This document shows, piece by piece, positions 8,297 through 19,574 of a DNA stretch of 64,000 bases. A program made the translations under genes and the position numbers. The first letter of the stretch is position 1. Every line of letters starts with the position of its first letter. Origin of the DNA: Mesorhizobium australicum WSM2073 (GTDB lineage: Bacteria; Pseudomonadota; Alphaproteobacteria; Rhizobiales; Rhizobiaceae); the NCBI RefSeq assembly GCF_000230995.2, contig NC_019973.1, positions 5,966,001 through 6,030,000 on the forward strand, read 5' to 3'. A model generated the notes under the pieces. The model worked only from the letters and a program-made list of their open reading frames with translations. It was not told the origin of the DNA and searched no databases.

Positions 8297-10159
8297 GTGA
8301 GCAGTGATGCTGTTGGCACGACCTCTCTCAAATCGTCCGCGCATGTGAAAGCTGCCGGGTGGGGCCGGGGCTTGAGCACGCTGCTGCGCATCACGCGCAT
8401 GAATCTGAGGCATCCGGGCCAAGCCGCGCTTGCGATCGGGTCGACAATCGCAGCCGTAATCCTGCAGGTGCTCATTCCTCAGCTTCTCGGCGACGCTATC
8501 GACCAGACCAAGGTAGTCCTCGGGGGCGGTGCCACGGGGGCGGCTGCAGAACAAGCGCTCTGGGTTCCGGCTCTCCTGCTGCTCGCCGCGAGTACGCTAC
8601 GCGGCCTTTTCACGATGGCGCAAAACTATTTTGCCGAGGCCGTCGGACATCACGTCGCGTACGAACTGCGGCTGGCTTTTTACGACAAGGTCCAGCGCCT
8701 CAGCTTTTCCTTTCACGACCGGGTGCATTCAGGCGACCTGATCACCCTCGGCATCCTCGATCTCGATGGTGTGCGGATGTATTTTTCCACCGCCCTGGTT
8801 CGCTTGCTTCTGCTCACCATGCTGATCGGGATCGGCGGCTACAGGATGATCTCAACCGACACGCTGCTCGGTCTCATGGCGCTGAGCTTCGTGCCTTTCG
8901 TAGCCTGGCGATCGTCGATCACGCAGGTCAAGCTACGCGCCATCTGGCTCAACCTGCAGGAGCGGCTCTCCGTCCTCGGCCGTGTGATGGAGGAAAATCT
9001 CGCGGGTATCCGCGTTGTCCGGGCCTTTTCGGCACAGGCCTACGAGATGGCAAAGTTCGACCGCGCGTCGAAAACCGCGCTCGAAGTCGCTCACCAGCAG
9101 GTTGACGTGTACGTGCCAAATACGTCGGCAATGACCCTGGCCTTCTTTCTCGCCATGGGGTTGGTCCTCTGGCTCGGTTGCAACAAGGTCATTGTCGGGC
9201 AGATCAGCGTTGGGACGCTCACCATGTTCCTGGCCTTCATGACGATCCTGCAAATGCCCGTCCGGCAGATTGGCCTGATGGTCAACGGCTTCGCCCGCGC
9301 TTATACTTGCGGTTCGCGCCTCTTCGGTCTGCTCGATCAGGACAATACGATCAGGGATGTCCCCACCGCCCGACCACTTGAGATCGGTGAAGGCACTCTG
9401 CGCTTCGACAATGTCTCGTTTGCATATCCCGGCACCGGAAACCGGGCCGTTCTGGAGAATGTCACTTTTTGTGCCCGTCGGGGCGAGACGATCGCGATCG
9501 TGGGTCCGCCGGGTTCGGGCAAATCGACAATCGCTCACCTGATCCCCCGCTTTTACGACGTCACTGGGGGCGCCATCATGCTTGACGGGCAGGACATCCG
9601 TGGGGTCACCCTCGCCACGCTTCGCAAGGCGGTCGCTGTCGTACAGCAGGATGCATTCCTGTTCACTACCACGATCGAGAACAACATCGCTTATGGCGAC
9701 CCTTGGGCAAAGGAACAGCGGATCGAGCGCGCTAGCGAATCCGCCCAGTTGCACAACTACATCCTGGACCTCCCCGCAGGTTACAAGACGGTCGTCGGCG
9801 AACGCGGCACTTCTCTGTCTGGGGGCCAGCGGCAGCGCCTCACCATAGCTCGCACCATGATGTTACGTCCATCAGTCGTCATTTTCGACGACTCAACGGC
9901 CGCGATCGACGCCGCCACCGAACAGCGCATTCGCCTGGCGATACGGCGTTTCGCCAAGGATAGGGTGACGATCATCATCGCCCACCGGCTAAGTTCGCTC
10001 AAGCACGCCGACCGGATCCTGTTTGTCGACAACGGCAAGATCGTGGAACGTGGTACCCATCAAGAGCTTTTGGCCAAGCAAGGACGCTACAAGGCCCTTC
10101 ATGATCTGCAGTTGCGCCCGGGAGATGACATTGTGACGAAGTATAGAGGCGCGCCCTGA
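8297..10159 (+). CDS. ABC exporter half-transporter, degenerate-site subunit
   Basis: 620 residues: an N-terminal six-helix membrane domain (residues ~40-330) and a C-terminal nucleotide-binding domain. Walker A is GPPGSGKST (~403), the signature LSGGQRQR (~508) is intact, but Walker B reads VVIFDDSTAAID: Asp stands where the catalytic Glu normally is. It starts with GTG and its stop overlaps the next gene (TGATG). With that gene it forms a heterodimeric type IV exporter. The substrate cannot be told from sequence. It lies directly behind the nif operon, which suggests a role in or around bacteroids (inference). Confidence 0.88.
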   Translation: MSSDAVGTTSLKSSAHVKAAGWGRGLSTLLRITRMNLRHPGQAALAIGSTIAAVILQVLIPQLLGDAIDQTKVVLGGGATGAAAEQALWVPALLLLAASTLRGLFTMAQNYFAEAVGHHVAYELRLAFYDKVQRLSFSFHDRVHSGDLITLGILDLDGVRMYFSTALVRLLLLTMLIGIGGYRMISTDTLLGLMALSFVPFVAWRSSITQVKLRAIWLNLQERLSVLGRVMEENLAGIRVVRAFSAQAYEMAKFDRASKTALEVAHQQVDVYVPNTSAMTLAFFLAMGLVLWLGCNKVIVGQISVGTLTMFLAFMTILQMPVRQIGLMVNGFARAYTCGSRLFGLLDQDNTIRDVPTARPLEIGEGTLRFDNVSFAYPGTGNRAVLENVTFCARRGETIAIVGPPGSGKSTIAHLIPRFYDVTGGAIMLDGQDIRGVTLATLRKAVAVVQQDAFLFTTTIENNIAYGDPWAKEQRIERASESAQLHNYILDLPAGYKTVVGERGTSLSGGQRQRLTIARTMMLRPSVVIFDDSTAAIDAATEQRIRLAIRRFAKDRVTIIIAHRLSSLKHADRILFVDNGKIVERGTHQELLAKQGRYKALHDLQLRPGDDIVTKYRGAP

Positions 10160-12057
10160 TGGCCCAGGAGCACGCCAGCGAAATCGAAATCGAACCCAAT
10201 GACGGCGGCAGACGTCCCCCGCGCGCGGTCGTTGGTTCCCATCGCGCCGAGGAGGAGATATTCGGCCGGGCCTTTGACCAAAAGATCATTCGGCGCATCT
10301 GGGCCTTCGTTCGTCCCTACCGGGCCACGGCAGCCATCTCCGTCGCCGCATTGCTGATTTTCACTGGCACGCAGCTTCTCATCCCGCTGATCATCCGCTA
10401 CGCGATCAACGAGGCCATAACCCCGGCAGGCGTTGATCGCTACGCCCTGCTTGAGGCCGCCGGCGCGTTTGCGCTCGCCATTCTGGTTAATTTCGGCGCC
10501 GCTTACGCACAGGAAGCCGTGATCGGGAAAATGGCCGGAAACGTCCTCTTCGACATCCGCCGCGCCATGTTTGCGCATCTGCAGATGGTATCGCTCTCCT
10601 TCATGGACAAGACCGAGATCGGACGCCTGATGTCCCGCCTCCAAGGCGACGTCAACTCTATCCAGGAATTCCTCGAAAGCTCAATCTACTCTGTAGGCGA
10701 CATAACGCTTCTCTTCGGCATCATTGTCGTTATGCTGTGCGTCAACTTCAGGCTCGGCCTTCTGACGCTCTCTGTCTTGCCGGTCCTGTTGATTATCCGC
10801 ATCGTCTGGCTGCCGCGTGCTCGCGACGCCTTCACTGCTGCACAAGACACCAATTCAGTTGTTAACGGCGCGTTGGCCGAAGCCATTCACGGCGTGCGCA
10901 CCGTTCAGTCCATGGACCGCCAGCAGGTAAACTTCGCATTGTATGACGACAAGGCACATGCTGACCTCACAACCCACCTGATCGCTGCCAGGTATACACA
11001 GATAATGGTGCCGATCGTGGATGGCCTCACGGGCCTCGCCATGGCTGTCGTAATTGTGGTCGGCGGCTCCATGAATGGTCGCATCGAAGTAGGAACGTTG
11101 GTTGCCTACATATTCTATATCCAACGCTTCTTTGACCCAATTCGCTCACTTACCCTGCAATATTCGGTCATGCAGAGAGCGATGGCCTCCGGCAAGCGCC
11201 TGACCGATGTGCTCGACGTCAAGGTCGAAATCCAGGACAAACGGGATGCGAGTGTCCTTTTGCCGGAAATGGCCTGCTCAGTCGAGTTCAGGGACGTCAC
11301 GTTCGGCTACGACCCCAAAGATCCGGTGCTGAAGAATGTCTCCTTCGAGGTCAATCCCGGCGAGACGGTCGCCTTGGTCGGGCCGACTGGCTCTGGTAAA
11401 TCCAGCGCGATGGCCCTCGTCCACCGCTTCTATGATGTTCAGCAAGGTCAAGTGCTGGTCGGCGGACATGATGTGCGCGATCTCACACAGGAATCGCTCG
11501 GCAACCAGATCGCTATGGTGCTGCAGGAGCCGTTTCTGTTCACCGGAACGGTTTTCGAGAACATCCGCTACGGCAACACGGAAGTCTCGCGCGAGAAGGT
11601 GATTGAGGCCGCCAAGGTGGTCGGAGCCCACGACTTCATCATGAACCTTCCCGACACGTACCAGACTCAACTCGGCGAACGCGGCGGCAATCTTTCTCTC
11701 GGCCAGCGTCAGCTTGTCAGTTTCGCCCGCGCTCTCGTCGCCGACGCCAAGATCCTTGTTCTTGACGAGGCCACCGCCAGCATCGACAGCTACACGGAAA
11801 TGCTGATCCAGAAGGCACTCGGAAAGCTCCTTGAAGGCCGTACCGCGCTTGTCATCGCTCACCGTCTCGCAACAATCCGGGGTGCCGATCGCATCATCGT
11901 GCTTCAGAACGGCCAGGTTATTGAGACCGGCAACCATGACAAGCTGATGGCTTTGGGCGGGCTCTATTCCAAACTATACAATCTGAACTACTCGTCATTC
12001 GACGACATTCCCGATGAGGAGGCCGATCCGACTGGACAAGCCGCCTCGCGTACCTGA
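10159..12057 (+). CDS. ABC exporter half-transporter, catalytic subunit
   Basis: 632 residues with the same layout as its upstream partner, plus a longer N-terminal cytoplasmic stretch of ~45 residues. Walker A GPTGSGKSS (~409) and Walker B ILVLDEATASID (~530) keep the catalytic Glu, but the signature is LSLGQRQL rather than LSGGQ. In the heterodimer the intact Walker motifs here face the intact LSGGQ of the partner, giving one active and one degenerate ATP site. The start overlaps the upstream stop by one base. Confidence 0.88.
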   Translation: MAQEHASEIEIEPNDGGRRPPRAVVGSHRAEEEIFGRAFDQKIIRRIWAFVRPYRATAAISVAALLIFTGTQLLIPLIIRYAINEAITPAGVDRYALLEAAGAFALAILVNFGAAYAQEAVIGKMAGNVLFDIRRAMFAHLQMVSLSFMDKTEIGRLMSRLQGDVNSIQEFLESSIYSVGDITLLFGIIVVMLCVNFRLGLLTLSVLPVLLIIRIVWLPRARDAFTAAQDTNSVVNGALAEAIHGVRTVQSMDRQQVNFALYDDKAHADLTTHLIAARYTQIMVPIVDGLTGLAMAVVIVVGGSMNGRIEVGTLVAYIFYIQRFFDPIRSLTLQYSVMQRAMASGKRLTDVLDVKVEIQDKRDASVLLPEMACSVEFRDVTFGYDPKDPVLKNVSFEVNPGETVALVGPTGSGKSSAMALVHRFYDVQQGQVLVGGHDVRDLTQESLGNQIAMVLQEPFLFTGTVFENIRYGNTEVSREKVIEAAKVVGAHDFIMNLPDTYQTQLGERGGNLSLGQRQLVSFARALVADAKILVLDEATASIDSYTEMLIQKALGKLLEGRTALVIAHRLATIRGADRIIVLQNGQVIETGNHDKLMALGGLYSKLYNLNYSSFDDIPDEEADPTGQAASRT

Positions 12058-13675
12058 TGCATGCATCGCCGGCAGTATCCGCTTTAGGCGCGTCGGCGAA
12101 CGCCGCGGATGAAGCGGGCAGAGAAAACCGCTCGCACTCAAGGAAGCCAACTGCGTGACGGCCGTATGATGAGCGGGATAACCCTGTCCGTTGCCAATCA
12201 GACGAACGCTGCCTGGCCTCCAGCAAGCCCTGGACAAGAGGCCGTGCGAACGAGACCGATCAGAAAACGGCGGCAACCATTGGCTCCAAGCGTTGAAGAA
12301 ACGCTGATAGACCTGACGCAGGTGCCATAAGCCCCGACGGGTGGGCAATTGTCCAGCGGATGATGTTTGATCTGCGGTCACTTCAGGTTTTTCCCCGGTA
12401 GCATACTGTCCCGCAACAGGCGTGTAGCTCTGGTCTAGGCAAACCGGCTGCCGCGCGCCGAGCGTGTGGCGCGTGGCATCGACGGTCCACGCCACCTCTT
12501 CCTGTTCCACACCAAGGCTCGCAAAAATCGTATCAACTCACCCATCGACCCGACATTCGTTTCCAACAGTTAGCCTAAGCCCCAGAAAAGAAAGTGCCTA
12601 AACCAAGAGGTTTGTCGCGGACCCGACAATCCCCACACTCCGTGTCGGACGGCGATCATAAACGCTATCGTACTCGGATACCGGAAAAGTGGGGCAGCGA
12701 GTGGGACGCGATTGAGCACGAGACCGCTGGAGGCCATTCGGATAGTCGGTTCGGATGCCATTGATCCCGCGGATCCGGCGCCCAGCCGTCTGGTGCAATG
12801 CACCTCCCCGCTGTTTGTGGGACGCATCAATCGACGAACCCGCGACCAGTCTACGTTCGCGCCAGCCGCGTTCCAGTAGCCGCGTCGCTCAACCATCATT
12901 GCCGAAGCTGGCCGTCTTCGACGTGTTCATCGCCAGTTTCTAAGTTCTGCCTGCTGGACACTCGACACAGCCGTCAGGCCAATATCGAGGCCAGCCCGCC
13001 TTTTCCAAGTTCGGCGACGACAGGCTACGTCTCACCCGGACGAGGCCGGCAAGTCTGCAGGCGTCAGTGTGAGAACTCATTCTTCGGGCATAGTTCGAGC
13101 ACTCCTTCGCAAGAGATCGCGACACCAGCAGACGCACGTGTTGTGCAGCATTGGCGAATGCGGTCCGACTACCGGCCTTTCGTTAAGGGCGGGGCGTTCC
13201 CGACCATGGCAGGAGCACCAATTGCGCAATCCCCTCGCCTTTTTCCTCTCGAGTGCCACAGATGCGATCGCTCCGTCTCGCCGGCGTCTCCATCTAAATG
13301 CTGGGCGCGAGCTGACGATCTCGCGCAAGCAGGCCCTCGCTTTTCCGGCCGATCCCGACGCCTACCTCAACGGAAAGCCGCTATGTGCTCGATGATACCT
13401 CAGCGCTACGAATACGAGACCTTCGGGGCACAGCATCATCCCTCGCGGAACGTGGCCACGGCGCTCAGGCCTACGCCAGCAAGGGCCAACTCAGATAGCA
13501 ACCCAGAGACGAAAACCACGTGAACCTGCACACGCTACAGCCGGCGACGACTGCGCAATCGACAAATGACCTGCACGCCCGGCATTTTGCTGTTGTCGGC
13601 GCTCTCCTTGGCACGAGGATTGCTCTGACCGTCACCGAACTAGCCAGGAATTCGAAACCGTTAACAGGAGCAAAG
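12058..13675. other. 1.6-kb stretch without a recognisable gene
   Basis: Several overlapping open frames occur on both strands, the longest ~240 codons, but none has a ribosome site, family motif or consistent coding bias that I can recognise. It is most likely decayed accessory DNA. Confidence 0.5.
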
Positions 13676-13876
13676 ATGGATACCGCACAATTGGACCGGG
13701 AGATCCACAAGATCGCCAACCAATGCGTGAGCGAGGCCAGGGCAGTCGTCACGAAACGAGGTTTCCAGCCCCAGGAACTAACCGCGAAAACCGTCGCTGC
13801 CGGCGTCGACACTGTCGAGATCGTACGCTCGGCCGACGCGGCCATGAGCAAGGTTGACGAGGGGACGTGGCTGTGA
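13676..13876 (+). CDS. Small protein of unknown function, coupled to an Ntn hydrolase
   Basis: 66 residues starting at an ATG with AACAGGAG seven bases upstream. The frame is open further upstream, but only this start has a good ribosome site. No family recognised; the sequence is mixed helix-forming with one Cys. The stop codon overlaps the next gene's GTG start (GTGA), a sign of translational coupling, so the two probably act together. Confidence 0.55.
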   Translation: MDTAQLDREIHKIANQCVSEARAVVTKRGFQPQELTAKTVAAGVDTVEIVRSADAAMSKVDEGTWL

Positions 13877-14394
13877 CGACGATCGCCTACAAACACGGCG
13901 TAATGGCCGCCGACAGCCGTGCCTACGGCGCCGGCCTGGGATCAATCGGCTCCAAGCTCAAAATCCGCCGTCTTCCGGATGGACGCCTGATTGGCGCAAC
14001 GACTCCCCAGGTTGGCGCCGGTGAGGCCATTCTGGACTGGTACGCCGCTGGCGCTGACGTTCACAACACGCCAGAGGGTGTAAAAGGCTCCAACGTCGGT
14101 CTGCTGGTCGTTCATCCCGACGGGCGCGCTCAGGTGGCGTCTGGCGCCTGGACACTGACCGGCATGCTCGAAAGCCCCTATTTTGTTATCGGCAGCGGCT
14201 CCCATTACGCGGAGGCCATTCTCGAATCCGGCGGGACCTCACAGCAGGCTGTAGAGATCGCCTGCAAGTTCGATTGGTGCTCCGGGCTCCCGGTCGTGTC
14301 CCTGATGCACGGAGCGCCCTGCCCTTCCCCGCGCCACCCCAGGCGGGCCAAGTGGCTGTCGTGGGTCGGCAGGAGGTTCAAGATTACGGGCTAG
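13873..14394 (+). CDS. HslV/proteasome-like Ntn hydrolase
   Basis: 173 residues from the GTG at 13873. The N-terminus MTTIAYKHGVMAADSRA has the Thr right after Met that acts as nucleophile in HslV and proteasome beta subunits after Met removal, and AADSRA is the usual next segment. GSGSHYAEAILESGGTSQQAVEIACKFD near residue 115 matches the family's SG-x-A helix region. Such single-domain proteins are common in rhizobial prophages. The last ~30 residues are Arg/Pro-rich and unlike the family, perhaps from a frameshift. A GTG at 13867 would put extra residues ahead of the nucleophile. Confidence 0.72.
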   Translation: MTTIAYKHGVMAADSRAYGAGLGSIGSKLKIRRLPDGRLIGATTPQVGAGEAILDWYAAGADVHNTPEGVKGSNVGLLVVHPDGRAQVASGAWTLTGMLESPYFVIGSGSHYAEAILESGGTSQQAVEIACKFDWCSGLPVVSLMHGAPCPSPRHPRRAKWLSWVGRRFKITG

Positions 14395-14440
14395 CTATCG
14401 TCGCAGCTGCCGGCCGTGACAATAGGATGAAGGGAGTTTG

Positions 14441-14536
14441 ATGGGGTACAAACCGACGCGGCACAAGCCGCGCGAGGCAGCCCTGATCCGCTGGATCATC
14501 AACGGGTTCGGGACCCAGCGCCGGCGCCGCTGGTAG
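14441..14536 (+). CDS. Possible 31-residue basic peptide
   Basis: A short frame beginning ATGGGGTAC with AAGGGAG six bases upstream, 46 bp behind the Ntn hydrolase gene. The product is strongly basic and ends QRRRRW. No family recognised. The ribosome site and position suggest it may be a small member of the same prophage-like cluster. Confidence 0.35.
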   Translation: MGYKPTRHKPREAALIRWIINGFGTQRRRRW

Positions 14537-14929
14537 CGATCGCGCTGCTGGCGACGTCGGCCATCCAGTTCGCCGGCGTACCGGTCTCAGTCGTGGCGCT
14601 ATTGTTCTAGCGCCAGCTTAGGAATCTTTCAGTTAATTGTACACCAAAAACGATAACGAGCGCACAGAGCTCATGTCGGGTGGTAGCACCGGTTCCTCGT
14701 TCTATTTTGCTTTACATAACGGCCGCCTGTCGTTGGGGCCAACTAGGTCGAAACAGCTTAAAATTGGCCTCCTGCCCGCCAATCTCATTGCTAGGTAGCA
14801 AAGCGTCATCTCGGGTGAGGCCCCATGTTCTTGCCTGGGTCGATCGAATCGAAATGGCGATGCGGGGACCCCACATCGCTCGTCTCAAGGCGCCAAAGCA
14901 CCAAGGCTTCATCTGGTTCGGTTGACTCT
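14537..14929. other. Intergenic stretch between the Ntn cluster and nifA
   Basis: I see no gene or promoter motif here. Short open frames lack ribosome sites. Confidence 0.4.
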
Positions 14930-16699
<1,770 letters not shown>

Positions 16700-17764
16700 G
16701 TCATCCTCCATTCCGGGCCGCGACAGCAACGCCGCGCCATGTGGGCCTGCGACGTCGCCGGGCGTAGAGGCCCTCGTCAAATGGCATCGGCGCCCCAGCC
16801 ACCGTTGGCCGGGACCGGCATGAGTCTTCGCCCCGTAGGCCGCCGCAGATTGGCGCACTTGCTCGCGCGTCGGAGCCACGAGTGCTTGGGACGTCGATAG
16901 AAACAATCGTGACGCGGGGTTGGCGGCAGCACGCCGGAGTTCCGCAGGAGGCATAAGACGAAAAGTAGGTTTCGGTTTTTGGCTTCGTCAGGGCCCGATG
17001 AAAGGCAGGCGCGAAAAATGCGGGAGGCGATGCTCGATGCATGGCTGGACTATCCTTACTGAATCGGGGCGCTCTACAGGCTCTTTCCGGTGGCCACCAC
17101 TGCTGCTCGGAACGAGATGGGCAGTCAACAGCTGCTCGGAACGAGGTGGCCAATCAACCGAACTTCCTTGCATTTCTGATAGGTTGAGAGAGGCTATGAT
17201 AGAATCCATCATTCAGATTCTTGCCAGGAGATCGATTCGGAACGGCAAAGATGTTTGCCCCGGCGTGTCGAGGGTGCCTGGCGCGCTGAGCGAGCCGACG
17301 CATTTGCGTCGCTTCTATCGCCGGCAATCGCTGCCGACGTCCTCCTGGCTCGCTGAGTTGATCGCGACAATCGTTCATTCCTCGCTATTTGATGCCATTC
17401 CCACGAGAGCAGGCGGCGCGTGCCGTGGCGCGAAGTTGTCGTCGTGCGGGGCTTCAGTGTTCGTGCTGCAAAGCATCTCCTCAATCACCCGGTTGCGCCA
17501 GGACCCGCGGGATCAATCGGTCTGCCGACGGCCCCTTCGAGACGCTCTGCTTCGGCGGGAGCGCGGCAGAGCACGCTCGCGTAGGTGATCCTCCACTCCG
17601 GTGCGCGGTCGGTCACAAATACGACAACGAAGCGGGGACATCGGGGCGCCAGAGACACAACCGGCGGCCGCTCTGCCAGGCAAAGCAATTACTGCACGGC
17701 GCCCTGTCAATCCTCTTTCTTCTACCGGACCGTATTGCTTCGACCCGGCACAATTCCGAGCCTA
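16700..17764. other. 1.06-kb region between nifA and the dctA operators
   Basis: No convincing gene. Open frames on both strands overlap each other and lack family motifs. It contains a pair of ~27-bp near-repeats (17101-17157). Confidence 0.45.
17101..17157 (+). repeat. Tandem 27-bp imperfect repeat
   Basis: Two copies starting CTGCTCGGAACGAG at 17101-17127 and 17131-17157, differing at about three positions and offset by 30 bp. Arrays of this type occur at transposon ends; no transposase gene is adjacent, so the origin is unknown. Confidence 0.6.
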
Positions 17765-17892
17765 AGTGCGGGATTTCGCCCAGGATGAAGGCAGCCAGTG
17801 CGGAAACCCGCACAAACGTCAGGGACACCGGTTGACCGAGCGTCTGAACCTGCACGATTGGGCGCGGGATTTCCACTTGGCACGACGCTTGC
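17765..17892 (+). promoter_or_regulatory. Two DctD-type operators and sigma-54 promoter of dctA
   Basis: The palindrome AGTGCGGAAACCCGCACA at 17797-17814 differs at two positions from the DctD site I recall for Sinorhizobium (TGTGCGGAAATCCGCACA). A weaker copy lies at 17765-17782, centres 32 bp apart (three helical turns). TGGCAC-N5-TTGC at 17878-17892 is a perfect -24/-12 promoter. Control by the DctB/DctD two-component system is inferred; those genes are not in the window. Confidence 0.85.
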
Positions 17893-17929
17893 AGCCGAGA
17901 CGACAGCAGCGCTCGACCGGAGCGCCGCG

Positions 17930-19288
17930 ATGGGAGAAGCGCGGGAAGGGAGGCGGCCCACCCCGATCCGGTCAGGGAGAGAAAAGCTGTTGGCTCCACC
18001 GATTCGAAGCGCCGGTCCCCCAGCCCGCAAGGCCTTCTACGCCCAACTGTACGTGCAGGTGCTTACCGCCATCGCCCTCGGTGTCGCAGTCGGCTATTTG
18101 TATCCGGGCACCGGAGAGGCTCTGAAGCCGCTGGGCGATGCTTTCATCAAGCTCGTGAAGATGATTATCGCACCTGTGATCTTTCTAACCGTAACGACCG
18201 GCATTGCGGGCATGAACGATCTCAAGAAGGTCGGCCGGGTCGCCGGCAAGGCGATGATCTATTTCCTCACCTTCTCGAGCCTCGCATTGATGGTCGGTCT
18301 CGTTGTCGCCAATGTCGTTCAACCCGGCTCTGGCCTCGATATCGATCCGGCCTCGCTCGATGGCCAGGCCGTGCAGGGCTATGTGGCCAAGGTCCACGAT
18401 CAGTCGGTGACCGGCTTCCTCATGAACATCATCCCGTCAACTATCGTTGGTGCCTTCGCCGAAGGCAACATCCTGCAGGTCCTGTTCTTCTCGATTCTGT
18501 TCGGCAGCGCTCTGGCGATGGCCGGAGACACCGGGAAGCCTGTGCTTTCCTTGCTTCAAGCGCTCCTCGCGCCGGTGTTCAAGCTGGTCGGCATCCTGAT
18601 GCAGGCCGCGCCCGTCGGCGCTTTCGGCGCCATGGCCTTCACAATCGGCAAATATGGCATCGGTTCAGTGGTCAACCTCGCCATGCTGGTCGCGACGTTC
18701 TATTTCACCGCATTCGTCTTCGTGTTCGGGATTCTCGGCGCGGTTTGCCGATACAACGGTTTCTCAATCTTTTCTCTCGTGCGATACATCAAGGAAGAGC
18801 TGCTGCTGGTCCTGGCAACGTCCTCCTCGGAGGCTGCGCTGCCCTCGCTCATGGAGAAAATGGAGAAGGCAGGCGCCAAGCGTTCCGTCGTGGGTCTCGT
18901 CATCCCGACGGGATATTCCTTCAATCTGGACGGTACCAATATCTATATGACGCTTGCCGCCCTCTTCATCGCCCAGGCAACGAACACGCATTTGTCGGTT
19001 GCCGATCAGATTCTCCTGTTGGTCGTCGCGATGCTTTCCTCGAAGGGTGCCGCAGGTATTACGGGGGCTGGCTTCGTCACGTTGGCCGCCACGCTTTCCG
19101 TAATACCAACTGTTCCCGTTGCTGGGATGGCTCTGATCCTTGGTGTGGACCGCTTCATGTCCGAATGCCGAGCGCTGACGAATGTAGTGGGTAACGCGGT
19201 GGCTGCGCTCGTCGTCGCCCGCTGGGAAGGCGAATTGGACGAAGCGCGCATGAAAGCCGCCTTCTGCGGGAGCTTGCCGAGAGATTAA
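17930..19288 (+). CDS. dctA: C4-dicarboxylate transporter DctA
   Basis: 452 residues of the DAACS family: [17 protein letters not shown] opens the first membrane helix, and [17 protein letters not shown] and [15 protein letters not shown] are the hairpin and substrate-binding signatures. It brings succinate, malate and fumarate with protons into the cell, the main carbon supply of bacteroids. The frame opens at 17798, but that lies inside the operator; transcription starts near 17904, so the ATG at 17930 was chosen. The first ~30 residues are an unusual Arg/Pro-rich extension, so a later start is possible. Confidence 0.94.
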   Translation: MGEAREGRRPTPIRSGREKLLAPPIRSAGPPARKAFYAQLYVQVLTAIALGVAVGYLYPGTGEALKPLGDAFIKLVKMIIAPVIFLTVTTGIAGMNDLKKVGRVAGKAMIYFLTFSSLALMVGLVVANVVQPGSGLDIDPASLDGQAVQGYVAKVHDQSVTGFLMNIIPSTIVGAFAEGNILQVLFFSILFGSALAMAGDTGKPVLSLLQALLAPVFKLVGILMQAAPVGAFGAMAFTIGKYGIGSVVNLAMLVATFYFTAFVFVFGILGAVCRYNGFSIFSLVRYIKEELLLVLATSSSEAALPSLMEKMEKAGAKRSVVGLVIPTGYSFNLDGTNIYMTLAALFIAQATNTHLSVADQILLLVVAMLSSKGAAGITGAGFVTLAATLSVIPTVPVAGMALILGVDRFMSECRALTNVVGNAVAALVVARWEGELDEARMKAAFCGSLPRD

Positions 19289-19574
19289 ACCGGCCACCCC
19301 GCCCCAGCAAGATTGCTGCAGCGCGACCAATCAAGTCGCCGCGCTGTCATCAGCACGAAAGAATCGGCTCGCGGCTCTAAACAGCGCGTCGCGAGACACA
19401 AGATCAGAAGCGCCAATGCGGTGAATCAAGAAACATGGATGCCTTACGCAAACGAAACCGAGAGCGACGAATGCTCGGTTGCTCCTTGAGCGCTGTTCAT
19501 TGGATAGGTTGCCGATCGTGGAGCATGTCGAAATCTTCATGTTGCCGCCCGGAACCGTCGCCGGGACAGGGCCG

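Noticed and set aside
11995..12510. 171-codon minus-strand frame overlapping the end of the exporter gene
   Set aside because: No ribosome site or motif; the 5' part alone looked faintly coding but could not be matched to any family.
12798..13523. 241-codon open frame on the + strand
   Set aside because: No ribosome site, no family motif, Arg/Ser/Pro-rich composition as in random high-GC frames.
16920..17588. 222-codon open frame between nifA and dctA
   Set aside because: Crosses tandem repeats, is rich in Arg/Ser, and has no recognisable motif.
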